Assembly: GCA_944382845.1 (NCBI GenBank)
Contig: CALWNN010000082.1
Span: 62,001-126,000, forward strand
Direction of reading: 5' to 3'
Origin: an uncultured Clostridia bacterium
Lineage (GTDB): Bacteria; Bacillota; Clostridia; Oscillospirales; Ruminococcaceae
Length of the DNA: 64,000 nt
In this document: piece after piece, positions 34,445 through 43,675 of the stretch
Numbering within the stretch: the first letter of the stretch is position 1
Layout: each line of letters starts with the position of its first letter
Made by a program: the position numbers and the translations under genes
The notes under the pieces: generated by a model
What the model was told of the DNA's origin: nothing
The model's database searches: none
What the model saw: the letters and a program-made list of their open reading frames with translations, nothing else

Positions 34445-35830
34445 TTATTTCTCGCTGATATATTTATCAATTGCGGCAGCAGCCTTTTTGCCTGCGCCCA
34501 TTGCAAGGATAACAGTTGCAGCGCCTGTTACAGCGTCACCGCCTGCATAAACACCCTGCTTTGTTGTCGCTTCGTTTTCATCAACGATAAGGCAGCCTCT
34601 CTTATTCGTTTCAAGTCCGGGAGTAGTTGAACGGATAAGGGGATTGGGGCTTGTACCGATTGACATTATAACTGTATCAACGTCAAGAACATAGTTTGAT
34701 CCTTCGACCGGAACCGGTGAACGTCTGCCGCTTTCGTCAGGCTCTCCAAGCTCCATTTTTATACACTCAATTCCTGTAACATTTCCGTTTTCATCGCCTA
34801 TTACCTTTACAGGGTTGTTGAGAAGGAGGAATTCTATTCCCTCTTCCATTGCATGATGAACCTCTTCCTTTCTTGCAGGAAGCTCGTCAAGCGAACGTCT
34901 GTAAACGATGTAAACCTTTTCTGCTCCAAGTCTCATTGCACTTCTTGCAGCGTCCATTGCAACATTTCCACCGCCGACAACTGCAACCACCTTTGACTTC
35001 TTGATAGGCGTGTCGTAATCTTCAAGATACGCCTTCATAAGGTTGATTCTTGTAAGGTATTCGTTTGCGGAATAAACCCCGACAAGAGTTTCTCCCTCGA
35101 TACCCATAAATCTCGGAAGTCCTGCACCGGAGCCTACGAAAATAGCTTCATAGCCATCCTCAAGAAGCTCGTCAATTGAAAGAACCTTTCCTATAACCAT
35201 GTTTGTCATAATGTTAACGCCCATAGCTTTAAGGTTGTCTATTTCCTTCTGAACGATTGCCTTTGGAAGTCTAAACTCAGGTATACCATACATCAGAACT
35301 CCACCCGCTGTGTGAAAAGCCTCAAATATAGTAACCTCATATCCAAGCTTAGCAAGGTCGCCTGCACAGGTAAGTCCGGCAGGTCCCGAACCGACAACAG
35401 CAACCTTATGTCCGTTTGACTCATACTTCTTAACGGTTTCTCCGCCCTTTGCCATCATATAATCAGCACAGAATCTTTCAAGTCTGCCAATACCTACAGG
35501 TTCGTTTTTGATTCCTCTTACGCACTTTCCTTCGCACTGATTTTCCTGAGGACATACACGTCCGCAAATAGCAGGAAGTCCGTTTGTCGAGGTAATTATT
35601 TTGTAAGCCTCTTCAAATTCTCCCTCTGCTACCTTTGCAACAAATTCAGGAATTCTGACTCCCACAGGGCAGCCGCTTACGCATGGCTTTGTCTTACAGT
35701 TAAGACATCTCTTTGCTTCGTTCATAGCTTCTTCGGCAGTATATCCAAGGCATACTTCCTTAAAGTTTCTTGCTCTCACCTTTGGGTCCTGTTCTGCAAC
35801 AGGGGTTTTTTCGGGACACATATTAGCCAT
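34445..35830 (-). CDS. nfnB: NfnB / glutamate-synthase small-subunit-like flavoprotein
   Basis: A 461-residue iron-sulfur flavoprotein. Two N-terminal cysteine clusters (CLNCKTKPCVSGCPVG and CGRVCPQENQCEGKC) bind two 4Fe-4S centres. FAD binds at VVGSGPAGLTCA and NADPH at VVGGGNVAMDAARSAMRLG. With the partner encoded immediately upstream it forms NfnAB, an electron-bifurcating NADH-dependent ferredoxin:NADP oxidoreductase of clostridia. Its start overlaps the nfnA stop by one base (TAATG). No glutamate synthase large subunit is nearby, supporting Nfn over GltD. The NADPH-type glutamate dehydrogenase next door is a plausible consumer of its product. Confidence 0.9.
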   Translation of the reverse strand: MANMCPEKTPVAEQDPKVRARNFKEVCLGYTAEEAMNEAKRCLNCKTKPCVSGCPVGVRIPEFVAKVAEGEFEEAYKIITSTNGLPAICGRVCPQENQCEGKCVRGIKNEPVGIGRLERFCADYMMAKGGETVKKYESNGHKVAVVGSGPAGLTCAGDLAKLGYEVTIFEAFHTAGGVLMYGIPEFRLPKAIVQKEIDNLKAMGVNIMTNMVIGKVLSIDELLEDGYEAIFVGSGAGLPRFMGIEGETLVGVYSANEYLTRINLMKAYLEDYDTPIKKSKVVAVVGGGNVAMDAARSAMRLGAEKVYIVYRRSLDELPARKEEVHHAMEEGIEFLLLNNPVKVIGDENGNVTGIECIKMELGEPDESGRRSPVPVEGSNYVLDVDTVIMSIGTSPNPLIRSTTPGLETNKRGCLIVDENEATTKQGVYAGGDAVTGAATVILAMGAGKKAAAAIDKYISEK

Positions 35831-36663
35831 TATCTTACACCTCCCGTAAGTCTGCAAACGTGTTCTCTTTCCTGTTCCTTATAAGAAGCGTTTCTTCTCA
35901 TAAGTTCGTCAAAATCAACCTCAAATCCGTCAAAATCCGGTCCGTCAACGCAGGCATACTTTACCTTTCCGCCGACAGACACACGGCATCCGCCGCACAT
36001 TCCGGTTCCGTCAACCATAATTGGGTTAAGAGAAACGATTGTCTTTATTCCGTAAGGCTTTGTAACATCGCACACGAACTTCATCATTGGTACAGGACCG
36101 ATAGCAACAACAGCGTCATACTTGTTTCCCTTTTCGATAAGCTCTTTAAGTACATTTGTAACAAATCCCTTTGTTCCGTATGTACCATCATCAGTGGTGA
36201 TATAAAGATTTGTGGAAACCTTTTTCATTTCATCCTCAAGAATAACGATATCCTTGCTTCTGAATCCTGCAATAAGGTCAACCTCAACGCCCTTGTTAAA
36301 AAGAGCCTTAGCCTGAGGATAAGCAATTGCGCAGCCAACGCCGCCGCCTACAACAGCTACCTTTTTGATACCATCTTCAAAATGAGTTGCCACTCCGAGA
36401 GGTCCTACAAAGTCAAGGATACTATCCCCTTCATTAAGCATTGCAAGCTTCATTGTCGATTCGCCGACAGTCTGGAAAATAATAGTGACAGTACCCTTTT
36501 CCCTGTCATAATCTGCAATTGTAAGAGGAATTCTTTCCCCCTTTTCATCTACTCTGAATATAATGAACTGTCCTGCCTGAGCCTTTTTAGCTACAAACGG
36601 AGCTTCAACTTCCATAAGCACGACCTGTTCATTAAGCTGTCTTTTAGTAACTATTTTATACAT
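35830..36663 (-). CDS. nfnA: NfnA / ferredoxin-NADP reductase subunit (DHODH electron-transfer-like)
   Basis: A 277-residue flavoprotein. The FAD domain has RIPLTIADYD and the NAD domain has VGGGVGCAIAYPQA. A C-terminal cysteine cluster MCGGCRVSVGG...YACVDGPDF binds a 2Fe-2S centre. It resembles dihydroorotate dehydrogenase electron-transfer subunits, but pairing with the next gene identifies NfnA. Upstream is a good promoter at 36693-36721. Confidence 0.9.
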   Translation of the reverse strand: MYKIVTKRQLNEQVVLMEVEAPFVAKKAQAGQFIIFRVDEKGERIPLTIADYDREKGTVTIIFQTVGESTMKLAMLNEGDSILDFVGPLGVATHFEDGIKKVAVVGGGVGCAIAYPQAKALFNKGVEVDLIAGFRSKDIVILEDEMKKVSTNLYITTDDGTYGTKGFVTNVLKELIEKGNKYDAVVAIGPVPMMKFVCDVTKPYGIKTIVSLNPIMVDGTGMCGGCRVSVGGKVKYACVDGPDFDGFEVDFDELMRRNASYKEQEREHVCRLTGGVR

Positions 36664-36692
36664 AGAACATCAAGCCCCCTTCTTAAATTAAA

Positions 36693-36721
36693 ATTATACA
36701 GCATACAAGGATTAATTTCAA
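36693..36721 (-). promoter_or_regulatory. Promoter of nfnAB
   Basis: On the minus strand, TTGAAA and TATAAT with a 17-base spacer, about 30 bases before the nfnA ATG. Confidence 0.8.
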
Positions 36722-36791
36722 GTAGTTTTATTTAAGGACAAATGTAAAATTAATATATCTGTTATTACTATTTTTCATGTCATCACACAAA

Positions 36792-36821
36792 TCAAGCCCC
36801 CGTCGAAAAACAGAGGCTTGA
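36792..36821 (-). terminator. Probable terminator after gdhA
   Basis: TCAAGCC and GGCTTGA form a 7-base-pair stem with a 16-base loop, about 30 bases past the gdhA stop. The T-tract is weak. Confidence 0.55.
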
Positions 36822-36852
36822 CATTTTCATGAAATTTAAAATCTGTTTGATA

Positions 36853-38208
<1,356 letters not shown>

Positions 38209-38241
38209 TTAAACCCCTCACTTATAAAAAATTACTATTTA

Positions 38242-38270
38242 ATTATAACTCAAAGGTTTTGAATTGTCAA
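38242..38270 (-). promoter_or_regulatory. Consensus sigma-A promoter of gdhA
   Basis: On the minus strand, TTGACA and TATAAT with a 17-base spacer. Confidence 0.9.
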
Positions 38271-38319
38271 CATAATATTTCACGAAATTGATATTTTTTC
38301 ACTTTAAAATTCTTTTTGG

Positions 38320-39618
38320 CTAAAATATTTTCTCCCTCTCCGGTTCTGCACGGTTTTTTTTCTCTTTTTCTGTTGGAAAAACGTCGCTGTACTTATATAA
38401 TGCAATGCCTATGTTTTGGTTAATTTCCTTGACAGTTTCTATCTGTCTTGAAATAATTTTTTTCTCATTTTCAAATTCCTGACCTTCGTAAATTTTATAA
38501 AAAGCAAGTCCTATAACAAGCTTCACATCATTGCAGGTCATATCTTCCCAGGTTTTACAGACTTCTTCAAAAGGCTGAGTCTTGTTGTCAAAGCCGTAAT
38601 AGACCTGTGGCAATATATAATCGCAGTAGCCTTTTTCACTTGCCCAGAGTTTTACGTCTGCATAAAGCTGAGAATAATTATTGTCAATATTTCCTTGCGG
38701 AGATATTCCGAAAAGCAGGCGGCTGTTCACTTGTTTGACAGTATCGTACATACCTTTTACAAGTTTATTTGTGTTTTCAAGACGAAAATCCGAAAGAGAA
38801 ACGTTCTGCACTTCTGCAAAGGCGGCTTTATCAAAGCTTTCCTCCGTTGTGGGATAAAAATAATCGTCAATGTGGATACCGTCCACATCATAGTTCAGGC
38901 ATATTTCTTTTACTCCGTTGCAGACAAGCGTTCGCACTTCCTCATAGGCAGGGTTGAGCCAGTATCTGCTGTCGGATTCATTTTTAACAAGATATTTTCC
39001 GTTTAAGCTTTCATCATCATACCATTGTCTGATTATATATCCCTCTGAAATTTTTTTAATGTTTTCTTCCGTCTCGCATCTTAACGGATTTACCCATGCG
39101 TGAACGGAAAGTCCCAGCTTATGCCCTTCGCCGACCATTATTTCAAGAGCGTCAAACTCGGTATATGCTCCTATTGCTCCGGTGTAATATTTTGACGCAG
39201 GAAAATATTCCGAGCTGTAAAGTGCGTCCCCGAAGGGTCTTACATGAACGTAAACCGTATTTGCTCCAAGCTCCTTGACGTTACTGAATGCAGCAGAGAT
39301 TTCCGAGGTGAATTCGTCTTTGGTTTTGCCCGTAAGAAGCTCTGCTATATCAATATATGAAAACCAAACAGCCTTCTGAATATCGTAATTTATAGGGATA
39401 TAATCTCTTCTTTCGGGGCTGTTATCAGCGGTTTCATCAGAGTTTTCTGTAGAGTCAGGCTCAGAAGCTTCGTTTTCTGAACTTTCTGTTACAATTTTAA
39501 ACGGAGTTGGAGAAAACGCCTGCAAAGTCAGTGGCAGGACTTCTTTTTTGACTTCTCCCGATGAATTGCAACCGCAAAAAGTGAGTATTGCAATCAAAAC
39601 ACACAATAATCTCTTCAT
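38320..39618 (-). CDS. GHL10/DUF187-type glycoside-hydrolase-like lipoprotein
   Basis: A 432-residue exported protein. The signal sequence ends LTFCGCNSS, a plausible but imperfect lipobox, followed by an acidic Ser/Glu linker to about residue 70. The remainder is a TIM-barrel of the GHL10 family (YngK-like), with AVWFSYIDIAELL, NTVYVHVRPFGDALY, HAWVNPLR, DVDGIHIDDYFYP and GISPQGNIDNNY. These proteins are thought to act on cell-wall or surface glycans, but activity has rarely been shown. AAGGAAG precedes the ATG. It stands alone, divergent from a HAD phosphatase gene. Confidence 0.82.
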   Translation of the reverse strand: MKRLLCVLIAILTFCGCNSSGEVKKEVLPLTLQAFSPTPFKIVTESSENEASEPDSTENSDETADNSPERRDYIPINYDIQKAVWFSYIDIAELLTGKTKDEFTSEISAAFSNVKELGANTVYVHVRPFGDALYSSEYFPASKYYTGAIGAYTEFDALEIMVGEGHKLGLSVHAWVNPLRCETEENIKKISEGYIIRQWYDDESLNGKYLVKNESDSRYWLNPAYEEVRTLVCNGVKEICLNYDVDGIHIDDYFYPTTEESFDKAAFAEVQNVSLSDFRLENTNKLVKGMYDTVKQVNSRLLFGISPQGNIDNNYSQLYADVKLWASEKGYCDYILPQVYYGFDNKTQPFEEVCKTWEDMTCNDVKLVIGLAFYKIYEGQEFENEKKIISRQIETVKEINQNIGIALYKYSDVFPTEKEKKNRAEPEREKIF

Positions 39619-39738
39619 TTTCTGTACACTTCCTTGCTTTTAATATCATTAAATTATATTAGTAAATTATCAATTTAAGAACCCAAACGCACAGGATTTT
39701 TCTTTTGGTAAATAATTTATTCAAATAAAGAAATTATG

Positions 39739-39767
39739 TTGAATAAGGCGAAAAAATGTTGTAAAAT
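39739..39767 (+). promoter_or_regulatory. Promoter of the Cof-type phosphatase gene
   Basis: TTGAAT and TAAAAT with a 17-base spacer, 30 bases before the ATG. Confidence 0.65.
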
Positions 39768-39797
39768 GAAATAGAAATTTGAGAAAGGATTGGTGTT

Positions 39798-40622
39798 ATG
39801 AAAACAAAGTTGATTGCACTTGATCTTGACGGAACTTTACTTAAAAACGGAAATGAAGTCTCTGAGGCTAACAGACAGGCCATTGTCAATGCTCATAACA
39901 ACGGAATTAAAGTGGTTATCAGCACAGGACGTGTTTACGGCGAGGTACCCGAATCCGTCCGAAACATTAAGGAAATCTCAAATTACATAACCTCAAACGG
40001 TGCCACTGTTCTTGATGAAAAAGGCAATGTCATTATTTCAAATTCAATGCCGAGAGATTTTTCCGACAAGGTTATTAAAGTTATAAAAAAATATAATTGT
40101 TTGCTTGACATTTATACAGCGGGAAAAGCTTACATCAGAAAATTTGACGTAAGCGAGCTTCCCTCTTACGGTCTTACAGAAGACGCTTTTGAAGTTTTCA
40201 AAATTTACCGCAACTTTGTCGATGACATTTATGAATTTTACGATAAAGAATGTGGACTTGTTGAAAAATTCGGAATGTATTTTGGAAAAGATGATGAACG
40301 CGCCGACGCTATAATGGAACTTGGAAAGATAATTCCTCCCCCTCAGCTCACATATTCCATGGAGCTTAATCTTGAAATAACATCTGCAGGCTGTACAAAA
40401 GGCAAAGCCCTTTCTGAGCTTGCAAAAAAATATGGATTTTTTCCTTACCACGTTATGGCTATCGGAGACAGTGACAACGACATCTCTATGCTTGATTATG
40501 CGGAAAAATCCGTTGCAATGGGAAACGCTCCTCAGTTTGTTAAAGAATATGCAAAGTATGAAACCGAAACCTGTGAAAATGACGGAGTTGCTGCCGCAAT
40601 CGAAAAATACGCCTATATCTGA
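39798..40622 (+). CDS. Cof-type HAD-family phosphatase
   Basis: A 274-residue HAD hydrolase of subfamily IIB. Motif I is ALDLDGTLLKNG, motif II VISTGRV, and motif III/IV AIGDSDNDISMLDYAEKSVAMGNA. A Cof-type cap domain lies between. Such enzymes dephosphorylate sugar phosphates, flavin precursors or pyridoxal phosphate; the substrate is not predictable. AGAAAGGA precedes the ATG. Confidence 0.88.
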   Translation: MKTKLIALDLDGTLLKNGNEVSEANRQAIVNAHNNGIKVVISTGRVYGEVPESVRNIKEISNYITSNGATVLDEKGNVIISNSMPRDFSDKVIKVIKKYNCLLDIYTAGKAYIRKFDVSELPSYGLTEDAFEVFKIYRNFVDDIYEFYDKECGLVEKFGMYFGKDDERADAIMELGKIIPPPQLTYSMELNLEITSAGCTKGKALSELAKKYGFFPYHVMAIGDSDNDISMLDYAEKSVAMGNAPQFVKEYAKYETETCENDGVAAAIEKYAYI

Positions 40623-40731
40623 ATATAATCGTGTGAGAAGTTTCCCACCGACAGAGAAACGCAGATTGATATCACAGTATAAACAAAACTGACTCCGCCG
40701 GAAAAACGAAGTCAGTATATTGCTTGAAATT

Positions 40732-40981
40732 TAAATCGGAGCAAAGCGTTGATAAGGATGTCTGCTTTTCAGCAGACAGGCTTAATCACGTTGCGACGAT
40801 TGCAATCTGTCGCTTACTGCAGCAAGCTGCAGATGGGAGCTTTGCTCCTCAGGGTTTCAGTGGGGGATTAAAACCCCCACTGAAAAACTGAATGGAACCC
40901 TGCCTCCAATAGGAGGCGGACCCGCCTAATATGAGGCAGACCTGCCGAATACTCGGCAGGGGGACATCGGCGACTTGGTTA
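40732..40981 (+). repeat. Structured dispersed repeat, copy D (full form)
   Basis: The most complete copy. The outer stem GGAGCAAAGC (40739-40748) pairs with GCTTTGCTCC (40849-40858). Inside it are hairpins GTCTGC/GCAGAC, GCGAC/GTCGC and CTGCAG/CTGCAG. After it come TTTCAGTGGGGG/CCCCCACTGAAA, a CTGCCTCC/GGAGGCGG hairpin, GGCGG/CCGCC and CTGCCGA/TCGGCAG, ending GGCGACTTGGTT. The right end runs into the last bases of the feoB 3' half stop codon. It is inverted relative to the copy at 41.87-42.18 kb. Confidence 0.88.
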
Positions 40982-41863
40982 TATAATTAAATTAATTGCA
41001 TGGGAAATAAGAGCGCAGACCGAAGCTCCCACGGCAAGAGGATAAAGCACAGAAAATATCGTCCATTTAAGGCTTTTGGTTTCCTTGTAAATCGTAATAC
41101 ATGTTGTTGCGCAAGGAAAATGACAAAGTGAAAACAACACTGCGCAAAGGGCGGTCACCCACGTCCAGCCGTTTAGGACAAGTATCTGACTCAAAGCGGA
41201 GATTTCCGTTACCTCAACAAGTGTGCCTTCAGATAAATACCCCATTAAAATTATAGGCAGCACAATCTCATTTGCGGGAAATCCAAGAATAAACCCGATG
41301 AGTATTACGCCGTCAAGACCCATAAATCTTCCTACCGGGTCAAGAAAATCCGACACATGACTCAACAGACTTGAGCCATGAAGCTGGATATTTGCCAGAA
41401 GCCATATTACAGCTCCTGCCGGGGCTGCCGCCGCAACCGCTCTTCCAAGAACGAAAATAGTTCTTTCAAAAACCGACCTTACTATAATTTCCCGAAATTT
41501 TGGCAGACGATACGGAGGAAGCTCCAGAACAAAGCCGGAAGGCTTGCCTTTAAGAAATGTTACTGACAGAAGCTTTGAAGACAAAAGGGTAACAACTACG
41601 CCGAATATTATCACTCCAAGAAGTATCACAGCACAAAGAAGATTTTTATATCTTCCTGCGGCAGCGGTAAAAAAAATTGTTATAATACTTATCATTGCAG
41701 GAAATCTTCCGTTGCATGGGACAAAAGTGTTAGTTATGATAGCAATTAGCCTTTCCCTTTCCGAGTCGATTATACGACAGCCGGAAACTCCGCAAGCGTT
41801 ACAGCCAAATCCCATGCACATGGTCGGGGAAAAAATAAAGGATGTCAAGCTAAAGCCGGACAT
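40979..41863 (-). CDS. feoB: Ferrous iron transporter FeoB, C-terminal half (3' part of an interrupted gene)
   Basis: From residue 15 onward (PTMCMGFGCNACG) the protein is the second half of FeoB. It has the CMGFGCN segment, IITNTFVPCNGRFP, the Gate domain and C-terminal membrane helices, about 279 conserved residues ending LISHAINLII. The first 14 residues come from unrelated DNA beyond the junction at 41817-41825. The missing N-terminal half is at 46.1-47.4 kb on the same strand. Joining the halves through the shared GACCATGTG restores a continuous frame. There are no stops or frameshifts, so the half is under selection or was separated recently. An ATG at 41863 with AAGG adjacent could allow separate translation. 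Confidence 0.92.
   Translation of the reverse strand: MSGFSLTSFIFSPTMCMGFGCNACGVSGCRIIDSERERLIAIITNTFVPCNGRFPAMISIITIFFTAAAGRYKNLLCAVILLGVIIFGVVVTLLSSKLLSVTFLKGKPSGFVLELPPYRLPKFREIIVRSVFERTIFVLGRAVAAAAPAGAVIWLLANIQLHGSSLLSHVSDFLDPVGRFMGLDGVILIGFILGFPANEIVLPIILMGYLSEGTLVEVTEISALSQILVLNGWTWVTALCAVLFSLCHFPCATTCITIYKETKSLKWTIFSVLYPLAVGASVCALISHAINLII
41817..41825 (-). repeat. Left attachment core of the feoB element
   Basis: GACCATGTG on the minus strand, within codons Thr-Met-Cys of the FeoB C-terminal half. It is identical to the core at 46110-46118. The flank toward lower coordinates is feoB; the other flank is element DNA. Confidence 0.85.
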
Positions 41864-41873
41864 CCTTATATTT

Positions 41874-42175
41874 ATAACCAAGTCGCAGATGCCCCCTGCC
41901 GAGTATTCGGCAGGGGGCATTGTTCAGCGGATCTGCCTCCTATAGGAGGCAGGGTCCATTCAGTCTTTCATTGGGGGATTATTAGGAATCCATACTGAAA
42001 CCTCTGAGTAGCAAACTTCAAAAAGTTGTTTTTCGTTGCAGCGTGATTAAGCACAGCTCTGAAAGAGATGTTTAGCTCTGAAAGAGATGTTTAGCTCTGA
42101 AAGAGATGTTTAGCTCTGAAAGAGATGTTTAGCTCTGAAAGAGATGAAATTATCAACGCTTTGCTCCGATTAAAA
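41874..42175 (-). repeat. Structured dispersed repeat, copy E (inverted, with tandem expansion)
   Basis: Read on the minus strand, it starts AATCGGAGCAAAGCG directly at the NlpC/P60 stop codon and ends CTGCGACTTGGTTAT. It contains five tandem 19-base units, a region TTTCAGTATGGATTCC shared with the copy at 5.1-5.3 kb, CTGCCTCC/GGAGGCAG and CTGCCGA/TCGGCAG. It lies inside the feoB element near its left junction, in the opposite orientation to copy D, with the FeoB C-terminal half between them. Confidence 0.85.
42055..42146. repeat. Five tandem 19-base hairpin units
   Basis: Units of AGCTCTGAAAGAGATGTTT start at 42055, 42074, 42093, 42112 and 42131, the last without TTT. Each can form a CTCT/AGAG mini-hairpin. 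Two related units occur at about 2846-2880. There are no spacers, so this is not a CRISPR array. Confidence 0.93.
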
Positions 42176-43585
42176 CTATTCAACAAGTCTTTTTATAACT
42201 GTTATATGGTTGTATTTTGCAACCGTATCGGAATTTGAAATAACTATTCCCGTTCTCGTGCTTTCAGCGTGTATTATCATTCCGTTTCCAACATAGATTG
42301 CAACATGATAAATTGATGAATAACTTGTTCCGCCATAGAAGATAAGGTCGCCCGGTTTCATTTCGGAATAGTTTACCGCTCTTCCGTAGCTTGCCTGCAT
42401 GGAAGCTTTATGAGGAAGTGAAATTCCTATCTTTGCATAACACTGCATAGTAAGTCCCGAACAATCGGAAGCCGTAGGGGTTGCCGCTCCCCATACATAA
42501 CTTCCTCCCACCATGCTTCTTGCCATATCAAGCACAGGGTCAAGACTTCCGCTGTATGTTTCGCCTGCAGAGGTATTGACATTTCCAGAACTGTTATCCT
42601 CATCATTATTTTCCTGTGAACCGCCAGTCTGAGAATCGTCATCAACATCGTTTACACCCTCATTAGCCAGATCACTATTGCTATTGTTCTGCTCCTGCTC
42701 AAGTCTCTCCTGTTCCATCTGTTCAAGAAGAAGCTGCTGCTGTCTTTCAAATTCAGCCTGCCTTTCCTCTTCAAGCTTTTGCTGCTCAAGATCGCTCAAG
42801 GTATCGGATACATCATTCTTATCAGCGTTCAACTGCTGCTGTTGAGCAAGATACTCGTTCTGCCACTGTTCAAGCTCTTCAAGACTCTTTGTACTTTCTT
42901 CATAAAGCGTCTGAAGGTTATCCTTTTCCTCCTGAAGATCAGAAAGTTCGGAAGAATATTCATGCATAGTGTCGGTAATCTCAGACTGTTTTATTTCAAG
43001 AGCCTCTTTTTCAGCTTCCTGCTGTTTTTTAAGGTCAATAAGATTTTCAATTATTTCGTTATCATAACCCGCAACTCTCTTGACCAGTTCGACTCTCATA
43101 AGAGTATCGTAAAAATCACGGGAGTCAAGTATAACCCCTGCATATCCCTCTTCACCAGAAATATACATTGCCCTTAAACGCTTACCGAAATCCTCAATAC
43201 CTTTATCTATCTCAACCTGCCTTTTTTCAATTGAATCCTCGGCATTTCTGATCTGTGTATCAAGGTCTGCTATCTCTACTTCAAGGTCGCTTATATACGC
43301 CTGCATAGCGGCGATCTTATCATATGTATTCTGTATCTGCTCGTCAAGTATCTTCTGTCTTTCCTGCTCGTTTTCAATACTGTCCGCAGTATTTGCAAGC
43401 TGATTATTCAGCTCATTTTCCTTTTGCTCAATCTCCTGAAGCTTTTGCTCATACTCGCTTATCTGTTCTTCTATCTCAGTTGCCGCAGCATTTTTATATC
43501 TGTCCGTATTATCAACAATAGTCATACAGCAAATTATAACTGCAAGCGCTGCTGCAATAGCGGCTTTAATTTTATACATAAGCAT
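42176..43585 (-). CDS. CwlO/PcsB-like NlpC/P60 peptidoglycan endopeptidase with coiled coil
   Basis: A 469-residue secreted protein. The signal sequence (KIKAAIAAALAVIICCM) is followed by a long coiled coil at about residues 35-300, an acidic Asn/Ser linker at about 300-345, and an NlpC/P60 domain at about 350-469. The active site is ASDCSGLTMQCY (Cys) with IYHVAIYVG (His). The architecture matches CwlO/PcsB DL-endopeptidases that are activated by FtsEX during wall growth. It lies inside the feoB element as apparent cargo with its own promoter, and its stop abuts a structured repeat. AGGAG precedes the ATG at 43585; an ATG two codons later is also possible. Confidence 0.88.
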   Translation of the reverse strand: MLMYKIKAAIAAALAVIICCMTIVDNTDRYKNAAATEIEEQISEYEQKLQEIEQKENELNNQLANTADSIENEQERQKILDEQIQNTYDKIAAMQAYISDLEVEIADLDTQIRNAEDSIEKRQVEIDKGIEDFGKRLRAMYISGEEGYAGVILDSRDFYDTLMRVELVKRVAGYDNEIIENLIDLKKQQEAEKEALEIKQSEITDTMHEYSSELSDLQEEKDNLQTLYEESTKSLEELEQWQNEYLAQQQQLNADKNDVSDTLSDLEQQKLEEERQAEFERQQQLLLEQMEQERLEQEQNNSNSDLANEGVNDVDDDSQTGGSQENNDEDNSSGNVNTSAGETYSGSLDPVLDMARSMVGGSYVWGAATPTASDCSGLTMQCYAKIGISLPHKASMQASYGRAVNYSEMKPGDLIFYGGTSYSSIYHVAIYVGNGMIIHAESTRTGIVISNSDTVAKYNHITVIKRLVE

Positions 43586-43629
43586 CTGTCTCCTGTATTT
43601 TAAACTCTACAATAAACTAAACTCTTTTT

Positions 43630-43658
43630 ATTATAGCAGAAACGGTTACAAATTGCAA
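43630..43658 (-). promoter_or_regulatory. Promoter of the NlpC/P60 gene
   Basis: On the minus strand, TTGCAA and TATAAT with a 17-base spacer, 45 bases before the start, directly after the recombinase stop codon. Confidence 0.8.
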
Positions 43659-43675
43659 CCTTTAAGCCTTATTTG

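Noticed and set aside
34445..36663. Annotation as glutamate synthase small subunit plus dihydroorotate dehydrogenase electron-transfer subunit.
   Set aside because: The two genes overlap as a pair and have the full NfnAB set of iron-sulfur and flavin motifs; no glutamate synthase large subunit or pyrD is nearby.
35860..36735. A 291-codon plus-strand frame, long enough to look like a gene.
   Set aside because: It is exactly antisense to nfnA, whose motifs, ribosome site and promoter are clear; the antisense product has no coherent features.
42055..42146. Tandem array considered as a CRISPR.
   Set aside because: Units follow each other directly with no unique spacers, and no cas gene is in the window.
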